Below are positions 8,038 to 16,856 of a stretch of DNA of 64,000 nt, one piece after another. Numbering within the stretch: position 1 is the stretch's first letter; every line of letters begins with the position of its first letter. Both the position numbers and the translations under genes were made by a program. The stretch is from an uncultured Rhizobiaceae group bacterium (GTDB lineage Bacteria > Pseudomonadota > Alphaproteobacteria > Rhizobiales > Rhizobiaceae): the NCBI GenBank assembly GCA_947501445.1, contig CANMVS010000001.1, forward strand, positions 372,001 through 436,000, in the 5' to 3' direction. Under the pieces are notes generated by a model that was given only the letters and a program-made list of their open reading frames with translations, had not been told where the DNA came from and did no database searches.

Positions 8038-8451
8038 GTGTACACGATTGGCGAGATTTCACGACGGACCGGGGTAAAGGTCCCAACCATCCGTTATTAT
8101 GAGCAAATGGGCCTAATGGCTGCTGCCGAGCGAACGCCGGGTGGACAGCGCCGTTATTGTCGCGAGGGACTTGATCAGCTTGGATTCATCAAACACGCCC
8201 GGGATCTGGGCCTTTCGATTGAAGCAATCCGCGACCTCATCAGGCTCAATGCACATCCGGACACCCCTTGCGATGAGGCCGACAGGATCGCTGCAGAGCA
8301 TCTTGTATCTGTGCGCAACCGCATAGAGCAGTTAAAACGGCTTGAGGCCGAGTTGCAGCGCATTTCAACGCAATGCAAAGCGGGAACGGTCAAGGACTGT
8401 TATGTTATACGTGCGCTGGCAGACCATTCTCTGTGTGAGAACGAACACTGA
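8038..8451 (+). CDS. MerR-family transcriptional regulator, metal-sensor type
   Basis: A 137-residue regulator starting at GTG 8038 (GAAGG upstream). Residues 1-40 are the winged helix (YTIGEISRRTGVKVPTIRYYE ... ERTPGGQRRYC), then a long dimer helix, then a C-terminal binding loop. Cysteines at about positions 78, 113 and 121 (PDTPCDEAD, TQCKAG, KDCYVI) match the pattern of the zinc/cadmium/lead subgroup, and a further C133 and H130 sit in the tail. It is followed by a cupin gene 17 bp away with no efflux pump or metal chaperone visible nearby, which is unlike classical metal-resistance loci. It probably controls the pair through the dyad at 8004. Confidence 0.88.
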   Translation: MYTIGEISRRTGVKVPTIRYYEQMGLMAAAERTPGGQRRYCREGLDQLGFIKHARDLGLSIEAIRDLIRLNAHPDTPCDEADRIAAEHLVSVRNRIEQLKRLEAELQRISTQCKAGTVKDCYVIRALADHSLCENEH

Positions 8452-8467
8452 AAGGCAGGATTTCCCC

Positions 8468-8794
8468 ATGTGCAAACAGACGGAACCGGGCACAGCGCAA
8501 GCCACTGTGCTGATCAACAACGCAAGAACCCGTGTGACGGAATGGCGCTTTGCAGGCAGGGGTGACAATACCGGATGGCATCAGCATAAGTTTGACTATG
8601 TCGTTGTGCCGCTGTTTGACGGTATCCTGGAAATTGAAAACGCCGATGGCGAGCGTCACCACGCTGAGATGAAAAACGGCGTCCCCTATTTTCGTCAACT
8701 CGGAGTCGAACACGACGTTATCAATGGCAATGATTTTGAATGCGCATTCGTTGAAATTGAATTCCTGGAAAACTGGCTCGAATCAATTCGTTAG
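8468..8794 (+). CDS. small cupin-domain protein downstream of MerR
   Basis: A 108-residue single-domain cupin. The ATG at 8468 lies 17 bp after the MerR stop; an overlapping longer frame is unlikely. The cupin barrel motif GWHQHKFDYVVVPLFDG supplies two histidines and the second motif (GVPYFRQLGVEHDVING) supplies another, so a metal site is possible. Cupins of this size are often small-molecule binding or isomerase-like proteins; the substrate is unknown. Co-transcription with the MerR regulator suggests it responds to the same metal or stress. Confidence 0.8.
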   Translation: MCKQTEPGTAQATVLINNARTRVTEWRFAGRGDNTGWHQHKFDYVVVPLFDGILEIENADGERHHAEMKNGVPYFRQLGVEHDVINGNDFECAFVEIEFLENWLESIR

Positions 8795-8805
8795 CGCGCT
8801 TGGCT

Positions 8806-8904
8806 GGAGCAATTCAGGTTTTGACGGAATCGGCAAAACCTGAATGCATCAACAGTATCAAAGGTCGACACCGTTGTTCCGTTTCTGACAAAACGTGAAA
8901 CGGT
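8806..8904 (+). repeat. two-hairpin intergenic repeat, copy 3
   Basis: The best-preserved copy. Stem I: ATTCAGGTTTT / AAAACCTGAAT, 11 perfect pairs around loop GACGGAATCGGC. Stem II: CCGTTTC / GAAACGG (8879-8885 and 8897-8903). It lies between the stops of two convergent genes (cupin and SDR). Confidence 0.88.
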
Positions 8905-8936
8905 CCAAGTCATCAATTCACATTCAACAAAACGGC

Positions 8937-9698
8937 TCATACAGACAGCCCAACCAGAGTACGCGCTTCTACAGACTTTAGTGAAAAGTCGCCTCCGGCA
9001 TAATCCGCAGCCGCTTTCGTGCACAACCAGGCGACGGCGCGTGCCGCATCGTTAGCAGAAATATGAACCGCCGGGTCCAATTGACTGACAGGATTAATGC
9101 CGGAGGACTTAATGGCAACCTGCATATCGGTTGCCACCGTTCCGGGGCTGAGTCCGACAACGCGAATACCGTGTTGTGCATATTCCCGGTCGGCACAGGC
9201 CGTTAGCGACAATACAGCCGCTTTTGACGAACAATAATGGCTCCAGCCTTCGAGCGCACCCGTGGCTGCTCCCGAACTGATATTGACAATAGTGCCGGAT
9301 TGATTTGGAAGCATGACAGGCAGTGCCGCCCGGAGACCGTGATAGACACCCTTATAATTAATGTCTGCAATTTTGCCCCAACTGACCGGATCAGAATCGG
9401 CAATTCGGGCAATGGGCTCGATGAGCCCTGCATTATTGACAAGAATATCAAGCCGCCCAAAAAGCGTACAACAATGTGCGACCGCCCGTTCGACGTCTCC
9501 ATAATCACTCACATCGCCTGTGAAGGCTTCAGCCCGTCCGCCCGCATCACGTATGGCGTGTGCAATCTGCTCGATCTTGTCGGTACTGCGCGCAACAAGC
9601 AAAACGCCAACACCATGTTGTGCCAACTCAAAGGCAATGGCTTCACCAATGCCCCTGCTGGCGCCTGTTACGATTGCTGTCTTGCCATTAAGTTCCAT
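8937..9698 (-). CDS. short-chain dehydrogenase/reductase
   Basis: A 253-residue NAD(P)-dependent oxidoreductase. The start MELNGKTAIVTG at 9696-9698 has AGGAATC upstream; the longer reading carries an unrelated histidine-rich prefix. Cofactor loop TGASRGIG, the NNAG structural motif, and the catalytic Ser-Tyr-Lys (SSGAATG with SHYCSSK) are all present. The region after Asp-Val (TGDVSDYGDVERAV) is consistent with classical SDRs. Substrate unknown. It is divergent from a LysR regulator, which probably controls it. Confidence 0.9.
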   Translation of the reverse strand: MELNGKTAIVTGASRGIGEAIAFELAQHGVGVLLVARSTDKIEQIAHAIRDAGGRAEAFTGDVSDYGDVERAVAHCCTLFGRLDILVNNAGLIEPIARIADSDPVSWGKIADINYKGVYHGLRAALPVMLPNQSGTIVNISSGAATGALEGWSHYCSSKAAVLSLTACADREYAQHGIRVVGLSPGTVATDMQVAIKSSGINPVSQLDPAVHISANDAARAVAWLCTKAAADYAGGDFSLKSVEARTLVGLSV

Positions 9699-9904
9699 GT
9701 GATTCCTGATCGGTTGCCCTGTTGCTATTCGCAAATCGTCTGAAAGGTAATGCGAATTTCCAAAATGCCGGTGATGGTGCGGGCTCATTCCATACATCCG
9801 GTAATGTTGGTCGGCAGCAAAACGCTTTCGTTGAAGCGCCACCAACACCCAATCATATATATGACAGCAGCTCTTCGATAAATCACTCGACCATCACTAC
9901 ATTC

Positions 9905-9919
9905 GTGCATATGGTGCAC
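9905..9919 (+). promoter_or_regulatory. possible LysR autoregulatory dyad
   Basis: GTGCA-TATGG-TGCAC, a 5-bp inverted repeat with 5-bp spacer that ends two bases before the LysR start codon, in the 223-bp divergent intergenic region. LysR proteins often bind such interrupted dyads at their own promoters; here it overlaps the translation start, so this is tentative. Confidence 0.4.
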
Positions 9920-9921
9920 TA

Positions 9922-10842
9922 ATGGAGATTGCATCCCTGAAACTCTTTCTGGCAGTGGCTCAACGGGGCAGTTTTGCGGCCGTTGCCAGGGACTACGATC
10001 AGGATCCCTCGACAATTTCAAGAACCATCGCCGGCCTGGAATCGGAACTTGGCATTCGGCTGTTTCAGCGAACCACCCGTAACATGACACTCACCGAAGC
10101 TGGTGAAATCTATTTCAATCGCATGGAAACGTTGCTCGAATATCTGGACAATGCCAATGAGGAGGCACAGGCGACAAACATACGACCCAGTGGCATCATG
10201 CGCATGACCTCTTCCGTTGCCTATGGTCAGATCTGCCTGACCCCTCTATTGCCACGTTTGCGGGAAGAATTTCCCGATCTCAAGCTGGAATTGCAATTGA
10301 CCGATGAGCGGGTGGATCTGGTCGCCAACAGGATCGACCTGGCCATTCGACTTGGGCACAGAATTGATGGTGATGTCATTGCAACAAAATTGATAAATAC
10401 CCGGTACAGAGTCTGCGCCAGCCCCGGCTACCTTGAACAGCACGGGCCGATTGAACACCCCACCGCGCTTTCGCGGCATCGTTGCCTGCTGTTTCGGATA
10501 CCATCTTTTAATTCCACCTGGATTGCCCGTAACGCATCGGGACAGGAGATCATTGTTCCGGTGGATGGCGATATCGTCATTTCGTCAGTGCAGGCTTTGC
10601 ATCAATGCGCATTGAATGACATGGGTCCCGTACTTCTTGCCGACTGGATGGTCGATGATGATATCCGTAATGGCAGGCTCATTGACGTTCTTCCAGGATA
10701 TACGATGTCCGGGGCCCATTCGCACACGGCCGCATGGCTTGTCTATCCAAGCAGACGCCACCTTCCCTACAAGGTGCGGGTCATAATCGACTTTCTCAAA
10801 TCCGAATTCTCTGATCGCCTGCTCGCTCTACCCAAGGAATGA
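9922..10842 (+). CDS. LysR-family transcriptional regulator
   Basis: A 306-residue regulator. Residues 1-60 hold the winged helix (SLKLFLAVAQRGSFAAVARD, then PSTISRTIAGLESELGIRLFQRTTR), followed by the periplasmic-binding-protein-like effector domain (FPDLKLELQLTDERVDLVANRIDLAIRLG), typical of the group near aldehyde/quinone-type and SDR-linked regulators. No strong ribosome site precedes the ATG, which sits within a dyad. It is divergent from the SDR gene, the arrangement in which LysR proteins usually regulate the neighbour and themselves. Confidence 0.92.
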   Translation: MEIASLKLFLAVAQRGSFAAVARDYDQDPSTISRTIAGLESELGIRLFQRTTRNMTLTEAGEIYFNRMETLLEYLDNANEEAQATNIRPSGIMRMTSSVAYGQICLTPLLPRLREEFPDLKLELQLTDERVDLVANRIDLAIRLGHRIDGDVIATKLINTRYRVCASPGYLEQHGPIEHPTALSRHRCLLFRIPSFNSTWIARNASGQEIIVPVDGDIVISSVQALHQCALNDMGPVLLADWMVDDDIRNGRLIDVLPGYTMSGAHSHTAAWLVYPSRRHLPYKVRVIIDFLKSEFSDRLLALPKE

Positions 10843-11012
10843 GACCAGCGGTATTGATTAGCTTCATGATGGGTTGAATCTGGCGTCATCAAGCAATCCA
10901 ATCTGGGACTATCGCCTGTGCCCGGGTGCATGAGAGGGTTGTTGCAATACGAGAATTGGCAACACAGTCGCGAAACCAATGATGGTATACGCGCTCATGT
11001 CGGGAGTTGATT

Positions 11013-12407
11013 ATGAATTTATCACTTGGCAGCAATGATTTCAGTGAAGCGGTTGAAAATGACCGCGCCCATGTTTGGCATCACATTAGCCAGCACAAAC
11101 GCTATGAATCGAGTGATCCCATGGTCATTATCGAGGGCAAGGGCATGCGCATTTGGGATGCGAATGGTCGTGAATATCTTGACAGCGTATCGGGTGGTGT
11201 GTGGACCGTCAATGTCGGCTACGGGCGTGAAAGCATCGCTGATGCCGTGCGGGATCAATTGGTAAAGCTCAACTATTTTGCCAATTCTGCGGGTAATGTT
11301 CCCGGCGCGCTTTTTGCCAAAAAACTGATTGATAAAATGCCCGGTATGAGCCGTGTATATTTTTCCAATTCAGGTTCAGAGGCCAACGAAAAAGCCTACA
11401 AGATTGTGCGCCAGATTGCGCATGCCAAATATGGTGGCAAAAAGCACAAGATTCTTTATCGCGAACGCGACTATCACGGCACAACCATTACCGCCCTGAG
11501 TTCGACCGGGCAAAACCAGCGCAAGGATCAATACGGCCCATTCACGCCGGGCTTCGTTGAAGTGCCCCACTGCATGGAGTATCGCTCTCAGTACGGTGAA
11601 TGCAGCGATTATGGCATCAGGGCGGCCAATGCCATTGAAGATGTCATACTGCGTGAAGGCCCGGACACAGTCGGTGCAATTGTTCTGGAGCCGATTACCG
11701 CAGGCGGCGGCGTAATTACACCTCCTGAAGGTTATTGGGAGCGCGTACAGGAAATTTGCAGGAAATATGACATCCTGTTGCATATTGATGAAGTTGTCTG
11801 CGGCCTGGGACGCACCGGAAAATGGTTTGGCTACCAACATTATGGCATCCAGCCGGATATGGTGACTATGGCCAAAGGTGTTGCTTCGGGATACGCGGCG
11901 ATCTCCTGCACGGTCACAACCGAGGAGGTCTTTGACCAGTTCAAAAGCGATCCTTCCGATCCGATGAGCTATTTTCGTGACATCTCGACTTTTGGCGGCT
12001 GTGCCGCCGGTCCGGCAGCCGCACTGGAAAACATGCGGATAATTGAAGATGAAAACCTGCTGGAAAATGTCACTGATATGGGTGAATATCTGATGGGTCG
12101 GTTACGCGAATTGATGGACAAACACCCGATGATCGGTGATGTGCGCGGCAAAGGCCTGTTCTGCGGCGCTGAACTTGTGGTGGATCGTCAGACGAAAGAA
12201 CCGGTGCATGAATCCGTCACACAGGCCATCGTCGCTGATTGCCTCGCCAACGGTGTGCTCATAGGCGCAACCAACCGAAGCTTTGACACCTATAATAATA
12301 CTCTATGTCTGAGCCCGGCGCTCATATGCACCAAGGCCGATCTCGACCAGATTGTTGATGCGATCGACAATGCGATTGCCAGAGTTTCAAAAATCCAGTC
12401 GCTCTGA
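11013..12407 (+). CDS. class III PLP aminotransferase (taurine-pyruvate aminotransferase-like)
   Basis: A 464-residue omega-type aminotransferase. The ATG at 11013 has CGGGAG six bases upstream. Visible family features are the substrate/PLP region YFSNSGSEANEKAYKIVR, the aspartate strand LLHIDEVVCGLGRTG, and the Schiff-base lysine in MVTMAKGVASGYA. The overall run, including YGPFTPGFVEVPHCMEYR, recalls taurine-pyruvate aminotransferases, which would convert taurine plus pyruvate to sulfoacetaldehyde plus alanine; but no sulfoacetaldehyde acetyltransferase or taurine transporter is adjacent, so other amine donors are equally possible. It is a single gene. Confidence 0.85.
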   Translation: MNLSLGSNDFSEAVENDRAHVWHHISQHKRYESSDPMVIIEGKGMRIWDANGREYLDSVSGGVWTVNVGYGRESIADAVRDQLVKLNYFANSAGNVPGALFAKKLIDKMPGMSRVYFSNSGSEANEKAYKIVRQIAHAKYGGKKHKILYRERDYHGTTITALSSTGQNQRKDQYGPFTPGFVEVPHCMEYRSQYGECSDYGIRAANAIEDVILREGPDTVGAIVLEPITAGGGVITPPEGYWERVQEICRKYDILLHIDEVVCGLGRTGKWFGYQHYGIQPDMVTMAKGVASGYAAISCTVTTEEVFDQFKSDPSDPMSYFRDISTFGGCAAGPAAALENMRIIEDENLLENVTDMGEYLMGRLRELMDKHPMIGDVRGKGLFCGAELVVDRQTKEPVHESVTQAIVADCLANGVLIGATNRSFDTYNNTLCLSPALICTKADLDQIVDAIDNAIARVSKIQSL

Positions 12408-12430
12408 TAACCCGTTCAGGGTTCTGGATT

Positions 12431-12470
12431 AAAAGCGCTTACGCCGTGGATGGAGACGTCCGCGGCTTTT
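12431..12470 (+). terminator. weak possible terminator after the aminotransferase
   Basis: AAAAGC (12431-12436) can pair with GCTTTT (12465-12470) about 25 bp past the stop codon, with a long interior that pairs only partly. The 3' arm ends in a short T run followed by GTTTGTG. Confidence 0.35.
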
Positions 12471-12516
12471 GTTTGTGTGTCCATGCGACACTCTTTTTGC
12501 CTTGTGTTTTCGCGCT

Positions 12517-12586
12517 GGAGCAAATCAGTTTTGACGAAACCGGCAAAAGCTGAATGCACCAACCAATCTGATCAAACCGACACCAC
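12517..12586 (+). repeat. two-hairpin intergenic repeat, copy 4 (truncated)
   Basis: Carries the GGAGCAA start, a one-base-shortened stem I (CAGTTTTG with CAAAAGCTG) and the GCACCAAC linker, but the second hairpin is not recognisable. The remaining approximately 440 bp up to the next gene (12587-13025) shows nothing that I can identify. Confidence 0.65.
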
Positions 12587-13025
12587 AAGCCTGAGCCTCA
12601 ATAGACCCTGGTGCCAGGCACATTCTTACGGATGGTCACGTGAATTGGTCCTCTTATCTCAATGCATGTGTTTTATCGCGCCCTGGTTTGCAATCCAAAA
12701 GACAAAGTTGCTCGTATACGCAGCCATAGTCATATGTCCAACATGAGAAGCACGATGATTATCGCAAAATGCATTGTTGACGCACCAAAGAGCACAAAAC
12801 TGCCCATAGTATTTGCACATTCGGATAATGCAAATTCCGCATACCCGGCTGACACTGTTGAAGGTTTGCTGAGTCCGGAAAATAAGAACAAGTCGGCTTC
12901 GATACCAGATTTTCTGGTCATCGGTAAAAAATTGCGATTCTTTGCTGGCCGACCCTGCGAAAAAATCCGCTCTCAGTTGCCCCATTACAGCCTATGCGGT
13001 CCCCTTGGGATATTGGCACCCTGAT

Positions 13026-14183
13026 ATGTCCAAAGTCGATAAAGCGACAGACGAAAACATTACATGGGTGGAGACAGTTCCGACATTGACGCACTTTGCG
13101 CAGGTTGGTGACGCCTCCCTGTATGTACCCCTGCCAGATGATTGGTATTTAGGCCTTTCGGATGTTCTTGATTCCACAGAATCCATAGCGAGCGGTGATT
13201 ACAAAGCCGTAAATCTGGCGGGTGCAGGTACAATAAGTTCGGTCACAAATGCGCTTGGGGGTGAATTGAAACTGTTTGTATTTGGCGGTGATGGTGCACA
13301 ATTCGCGACCGCGCCAGAACACAAGTCTGCCGCAGCATCTGCTCTTGATGGTGTTCGCTCCTGGGCCAAGCATGGTCTTGGGCTGAATTTGCGCGTCGCT
13401 ATGGTGCAGGTTGGAGAGGTCCGTGCGGCTGGTTTTGATGTATGCGTTGCCTTCTGGCAAGCTTCCAGGAACGTGCGTTATGCCATGTTTATTGGCGGTG
13501 GACTGGAATGGGCCGAATCTCAGATGAAAAGCGGTGGAATTTTTCTGCCGCTAACTGCCGTAACACAAGAACCGAATTTTACTGGCCTGTCATGTCAGTG
13601 GGGAACGGTTAAATCCAGAAACGGAAGTGTGGTTTCATTAATCGTCAAACGCGGACCGGAAGCGTCAGATGTCAGCTTCGCGGAAGCAACATCTGAAGTC
13701 ATTGCCTTGCTCGACGATTCAATTTCTGCAAACCCCATACCGGATAAAGGGCCGGATGTATCGTGGCCATCAGCCTCACTTAGGCTGCAATCGTATGTCG
13801 GTCGCTCTGCTGTACCGTTATGGTGGCGCAGGATCCAGGTAGTTTGTACTGCTGCAATCATTTGGACCATATTCAGGCTTGGTATCACAATTGGCCAATT
13901 CGTTCCGGATGACTATCGCCGCGAACTTGCTGCAAATACAGATTTTCGAAAATTCAACGATGGACTATTGATGACCATCGATTGCACATTTGAAACAATC
14001 GAACGGTTGCAGCAAGCCTTGGATGCGGCAACAGCAAAAGGCATAATTCGCTATGGAATTCATACTCAAAGCGAGGCGCTGATAACATGTGTTGCACCCT
14101 CCGTCTTGAATTCGTCCCATATGCATTTCGTAGATGGCGCTGGAGGAGGCTATGCATCCGCAGCAAAACAGTTGGTTGGATAA
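13026..14183 (+). CDS. DUF3095 protein (predicted nucleotidyl-cyclase-like)
   Basis: About 385 residues from the ATG at 13026, the normal length of the DUF3095 family; the longer reading from 12942 adds unrelated residues. Family features seen: LTHFAQVGDASLYVPLPDDW near the N-terminus, VFGGDGAQFA in the first half, a WRRIQVVCTAAIIW segment, and the C-terminal GGGYASAAKQL. DUF3095 proteins resemble class III adenylate cyclases by fold; the metal-binding aspartates in GLSDVLDSTESI and FGGDGAQ are compatible with that, but activity has not been shown to my knowledge. It is followed after 53 bp by a peptidase gene that may be co-transcribed. Confidence 0.8.
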   Translation: MSKVDKATDENITWVETVPTLTHFAQVGDASLYVPLPDDWYLGLSDVLDSTESIASGDYKAVNLAGAGTISSVTNALGGELKLFVFGGDGAQFATAPEHKSAAASALDGVRSWAKHGLGLNLRVAMVQVGEVRAAGFDVCVAFWQASRNVRYAMFIGGGLEWAESQMKSGGIFLPLTAVTQEPNFTGLSCQWGTVKSRNGSVVSLIVKRGPEASDVSFAEATSEVIALLDDSISANPIPDKGPDVSWPSASLRLQSYVGRSAVPLWWRRIQVVCTAAIIWTIFRLGITIGQFVPDDYRRELAANTDFRKFNDGLLMTIDCTFETIERLQQALDAATAKGIIRYGIHTQSEALITCVAPSVLNSSHMHFVDGAGGGYASAAKQLVG

Positions 14184-14236
14184 CCTCAAAAAAGGATACC
14201 AATTCGATTCTATCACGCAATGAATTGCATTAGGTT

Positions 14237-16327
14237 GTGCGCAAAGGATTTCCAATTGAGGGCAGAATCGTGCAGCCGGATGACAGACCAACACTGAACG
14301 CCCCTGATGATGATCCATATTTGTGGCTCGAAGAGATCGATGCGGAGGAATGTCTTTCCTGGGTCGAAAGCCAAAACGCTCGAACCCTGTCACGTCTTGT
14401 CGGTCCGCAGTACCAAACAGACACCGCCGCGCTGACCCGTATTTATGACAACCCTGATCAGATTGCCTTCGTTACCCGCAGGGGTGACCATTTGTACAAT
14501 TTGTGGAAGGACGCCTCAAATCCACGCGGTTTGCTGCGCAGGACAACACTGGAGCGATATCGGCTCAATGATCCCCAATGGGAAACGATATTCGATCTTG
14601 ATGCCTGTGCCCGAAAAGACAACGAAGACTGGACCTGGCAGTCCTCGACCTTCCTTCCCGATGATAATGACATAGCACTGTTTCGCCTTTCACGCGGCGG
14701 CGGAGACGCTGTTATCCTGCGCGAATTTGACCTGAAGACCCGAACCTTCGTTGCAGATGGTTTTACGCTTGAGCAGGCAAAGGGCAGCGCTACCTGGCTG
14801 GATCGTGATCAGATACTCCTGTCCAGTGCCTTTGGTGAGGACATGGCAACACAATCGGGCTATGCCGCAACGGTACGGTTGTGGAAGCGCGGGTCGCCGG
14901 TTGAGGAAGCACAAATCATTGCCCGCACGGCCAGACAAAATATCGCGATCTCGTCCCAGTTTGATCGCAGTGCCGGCAACAGGCGCCTGTGGATTACAGA
15001 GCAGATTGATTTTTTTAACGCAACCTACCGATTTGGCCCGGCCGAGGGCCCATATCAACGATTGGATCTACCCACGCATTGCACCATAGAGGCACGCGGT
15101 GACTGGTTGCTTGTCCGCCCGAGAAAATGCTGGACGGTTGGCAGTACCACTTACGAGCCGGATTGCGTGTTGGGCATATCACTTACCGCATTCGCGGCAG
15201 GAAGCAGATCGTTTCAAAGGCTGTTTACCCCCTCCCCCAGGCGTGGACTACAGGGTTTTTTTGGCCTGGGTGACGGCTTTGTATTATCCTATCTGGAAGA
15301 ACTGGAACCGCGTTTCGATCGGCTGCAACCAGGTTCAGATGGCTGGTCAATTGAGGCACTCGCAGGTCCGCCCAAACAGGGTATCGCCCATATTTGGCCG
15401 TTGGATAGCGACACGGCACACAGCAACGGCGATTTGTTGATGTTTGCTGAAGATCCCCTCACCCCACCGTCGCTTTCACTGCTGGCAGAAGGAAAACCGT
15501 CGGAACAACTGCGCCATGCACCTTCGCTTTTCAAGACTGACGGTCTGATGGTCAGTCGCCATGAAGCGATCTCCACAGATGGTGAACGCATACCCTACAC
15601 ACAAATTGGACCATCTGAACGGTCCGGCCCCTTACCAGTGCATATGAGCGGGTATGGCGGTTTTGGTATCAGTGTCCAGGCGACCTATAATACCTCGATT
15701 GGTAAATTGTGGCTCGAGCTCGGTGGCATAAGTGTCATTGCCCATATTCGTGGTGGCGGGGAATTTGGCGAGGCCTGGCATCTGGCTGGCCGCGGGGCGG
15801 CAAAGCGGCAGTCCCATGACGATTTCGCTGCCATAGCGGCGGATTTGATCAGCCGCGGCGTGACAACGCCTCAGCAGATTGCAGCAGAAGGTGGCTCAAA
15901 TGGCGGTATTCTCATCTGTAATATGTTGACGCGCTACCCGCATTTGTTCGGCGCTCTGTTTTGCACCATTCCCCTGATTGACATGCGCCGGTATTCCCAA
16001 CTCCTGGCCGGTGCCAGCTGGATTGCTGAATACGGTGACCCTGATGTCGCGGAAGATTGGAAGCATCTTCAACACACATCAGCCTACCACACTGCAAAAC
16101 CCGGGTCCGATTACCCTGCAATCATGATCGCAACAACCCGGCGCGATGACCGCGTCCATCCCGGCCATGCCAGAAAAATGGCAGCAAAACTTCAGACAAT
16201 GGGATATGAAAATTCGCTCTATTATGAACTGGATGCCGGTGGCCACAGCTATGGCAAAGACAATGCAGAGCGTGCTGCCTTTGTCGCGCTTGGCTTTTCG
16301 TTCATGCGCAAGGCGGTTGGCCTGTGA
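14237..16327 (+). CDS. prolyl oligopeptidase family serine peptidase (S9A)
   Basis: A 696-residue peptidase starting at GTG 14237 (a second GTG near 14270 is possible). The N-terminal segment DDPYLWLEEIDAEECLSWVE is the usual S9A opening, a beta-propeller spans roughly residues 60-400, and the C-terminal alpha/beta hydrolase carries the triad: Ser in EGGSNGGILI, Asp in TTRRDDRVHPGHA and His in DAGGHSYGK. Such enzymes cleave after proline in short peptides, with the propeller excluding folded proteins. There is no signal peptide, so it should be cytoplasmic. It lies just downstream of the DUF3095 gene on the same strand. Confidence 0.93.
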   Translation: MRKGFPIEGRIVQPDDRPTLNAPDDDPYLWLEEIDAEECLSWVESQNARTLSRLVGPQYQTDTAALTRIYDNPDQIAFVTRRGDHLYNLWKDASNPRGLLRRTTLERYRLNDPQWETIFDLDACARKDNEDWTWQSSTFLPDDNDIALFRLSRGGGDAVILREFDLKTRTFVADGFTLEQAKGSATWLDRDQILLSSAFGEDMATQSGYAATVRLWKRGSPVEEAQIIARTARQNIAISSQFDRSAGNRRLWITEQIDFFNATYRFGPAEGPYQRLDLPTHCTIEARGDWLLVRPRKCWTVGSTTYEPDCVLGISLTAFAAGSRSFQRLFTPSPRRGLQGFFGLGDGFVLSYLEELEPRFDRLQPGSDGWSIEALAGPPKQGIAHIWPLDSDTAHSNGDLLMFAEDPLTPPSLSLLAEGKPSEQLRHAPSLFKTDGLMVSRHEAISTDGERIPYTQIGPSERSGPLPVHMSGYGGFGISVQATYNTSIGKLWLELGGISVIAHIRGGGEFGEAWHLAGRGAAKRQSHDDFAAIAADLISRGVTTPQQIAAEGGSNGGILICNMLTRYPHLFGALFCTIPLIDMRRYSQLLAGASWIAEYGDPDVAEDWKHLQHTSAYHTAKPGSDYPAIMIATTRRDDRVHPGHARKMAAKLQTMGYENSLYYELDAGGHSYGKDNAERAAFVALGFSFMRKAVGL

Positions 16328-16856
16328 TTGTTGAGATTGTTGAACCAACATCGGCATCACGTCCAATGTGGGCAATCACACGATCAATGAACTATAATTA
16401 TGTGCATGACCGCGAATTGACGTCCGCAATACGCGTTTTTAGTGTTTTTATATCCAAAATCCCAGTAATTAGCCGACTACTTAACAAAAATTCTATAATG
16501 TGCAAGGAAATCATTGCATATCGGGGCATTTATTGTCATCAATTTGAATGTACGACAATATTAATCCACGGCGCGAATTGATACGGATAAAGAGGCCTGC
16601 TCCCAATGGGCAAAATCCCTGCATGATGCAGGACTAACGGTCTCGAATTGTGTGCACAAAATATGTCTTTGGGCGAGAGACACTCCCTTTGGGCTATTTG
16701 AAAGCATTTTTTCGCGTGACGATTGGGGTTGTTGCGAGGGTTCAGATCCTTGCGGGGTATCACCCATCCCATCACTCGCAAGGTTTGGCGGACGGGAACT
16801 TCGGTTTCCGTCCGTTACTTGTTTTATTGCCCGAGAGTGCAACAGTATCCCTACTG
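16328..16856. other. intergenic region without recognisable gene
   Basis: About 530 bp, AT-rich in its first half, between the stops of two convergent genes (peptidase and surface protein). No frame has a credible ribosome site or family resemblance, and I see no strong hairpin. Confidence 0.5.

Noticed and set aside
11013-12407. Naming the aminotransferase tpa
   Set aside because: The resemblance to taurine-pyruvate aminotransferase is suggestive, but the expected sulfoacetaldehyde and taurine genes are absent from the neighbourhood.
12659-12985. 108-codon minus-strand frame before the DUF3095 gene
   Set aside because: Composition (many Cys, Phe, Trp) and lack of a start signal argue for a chance frame.
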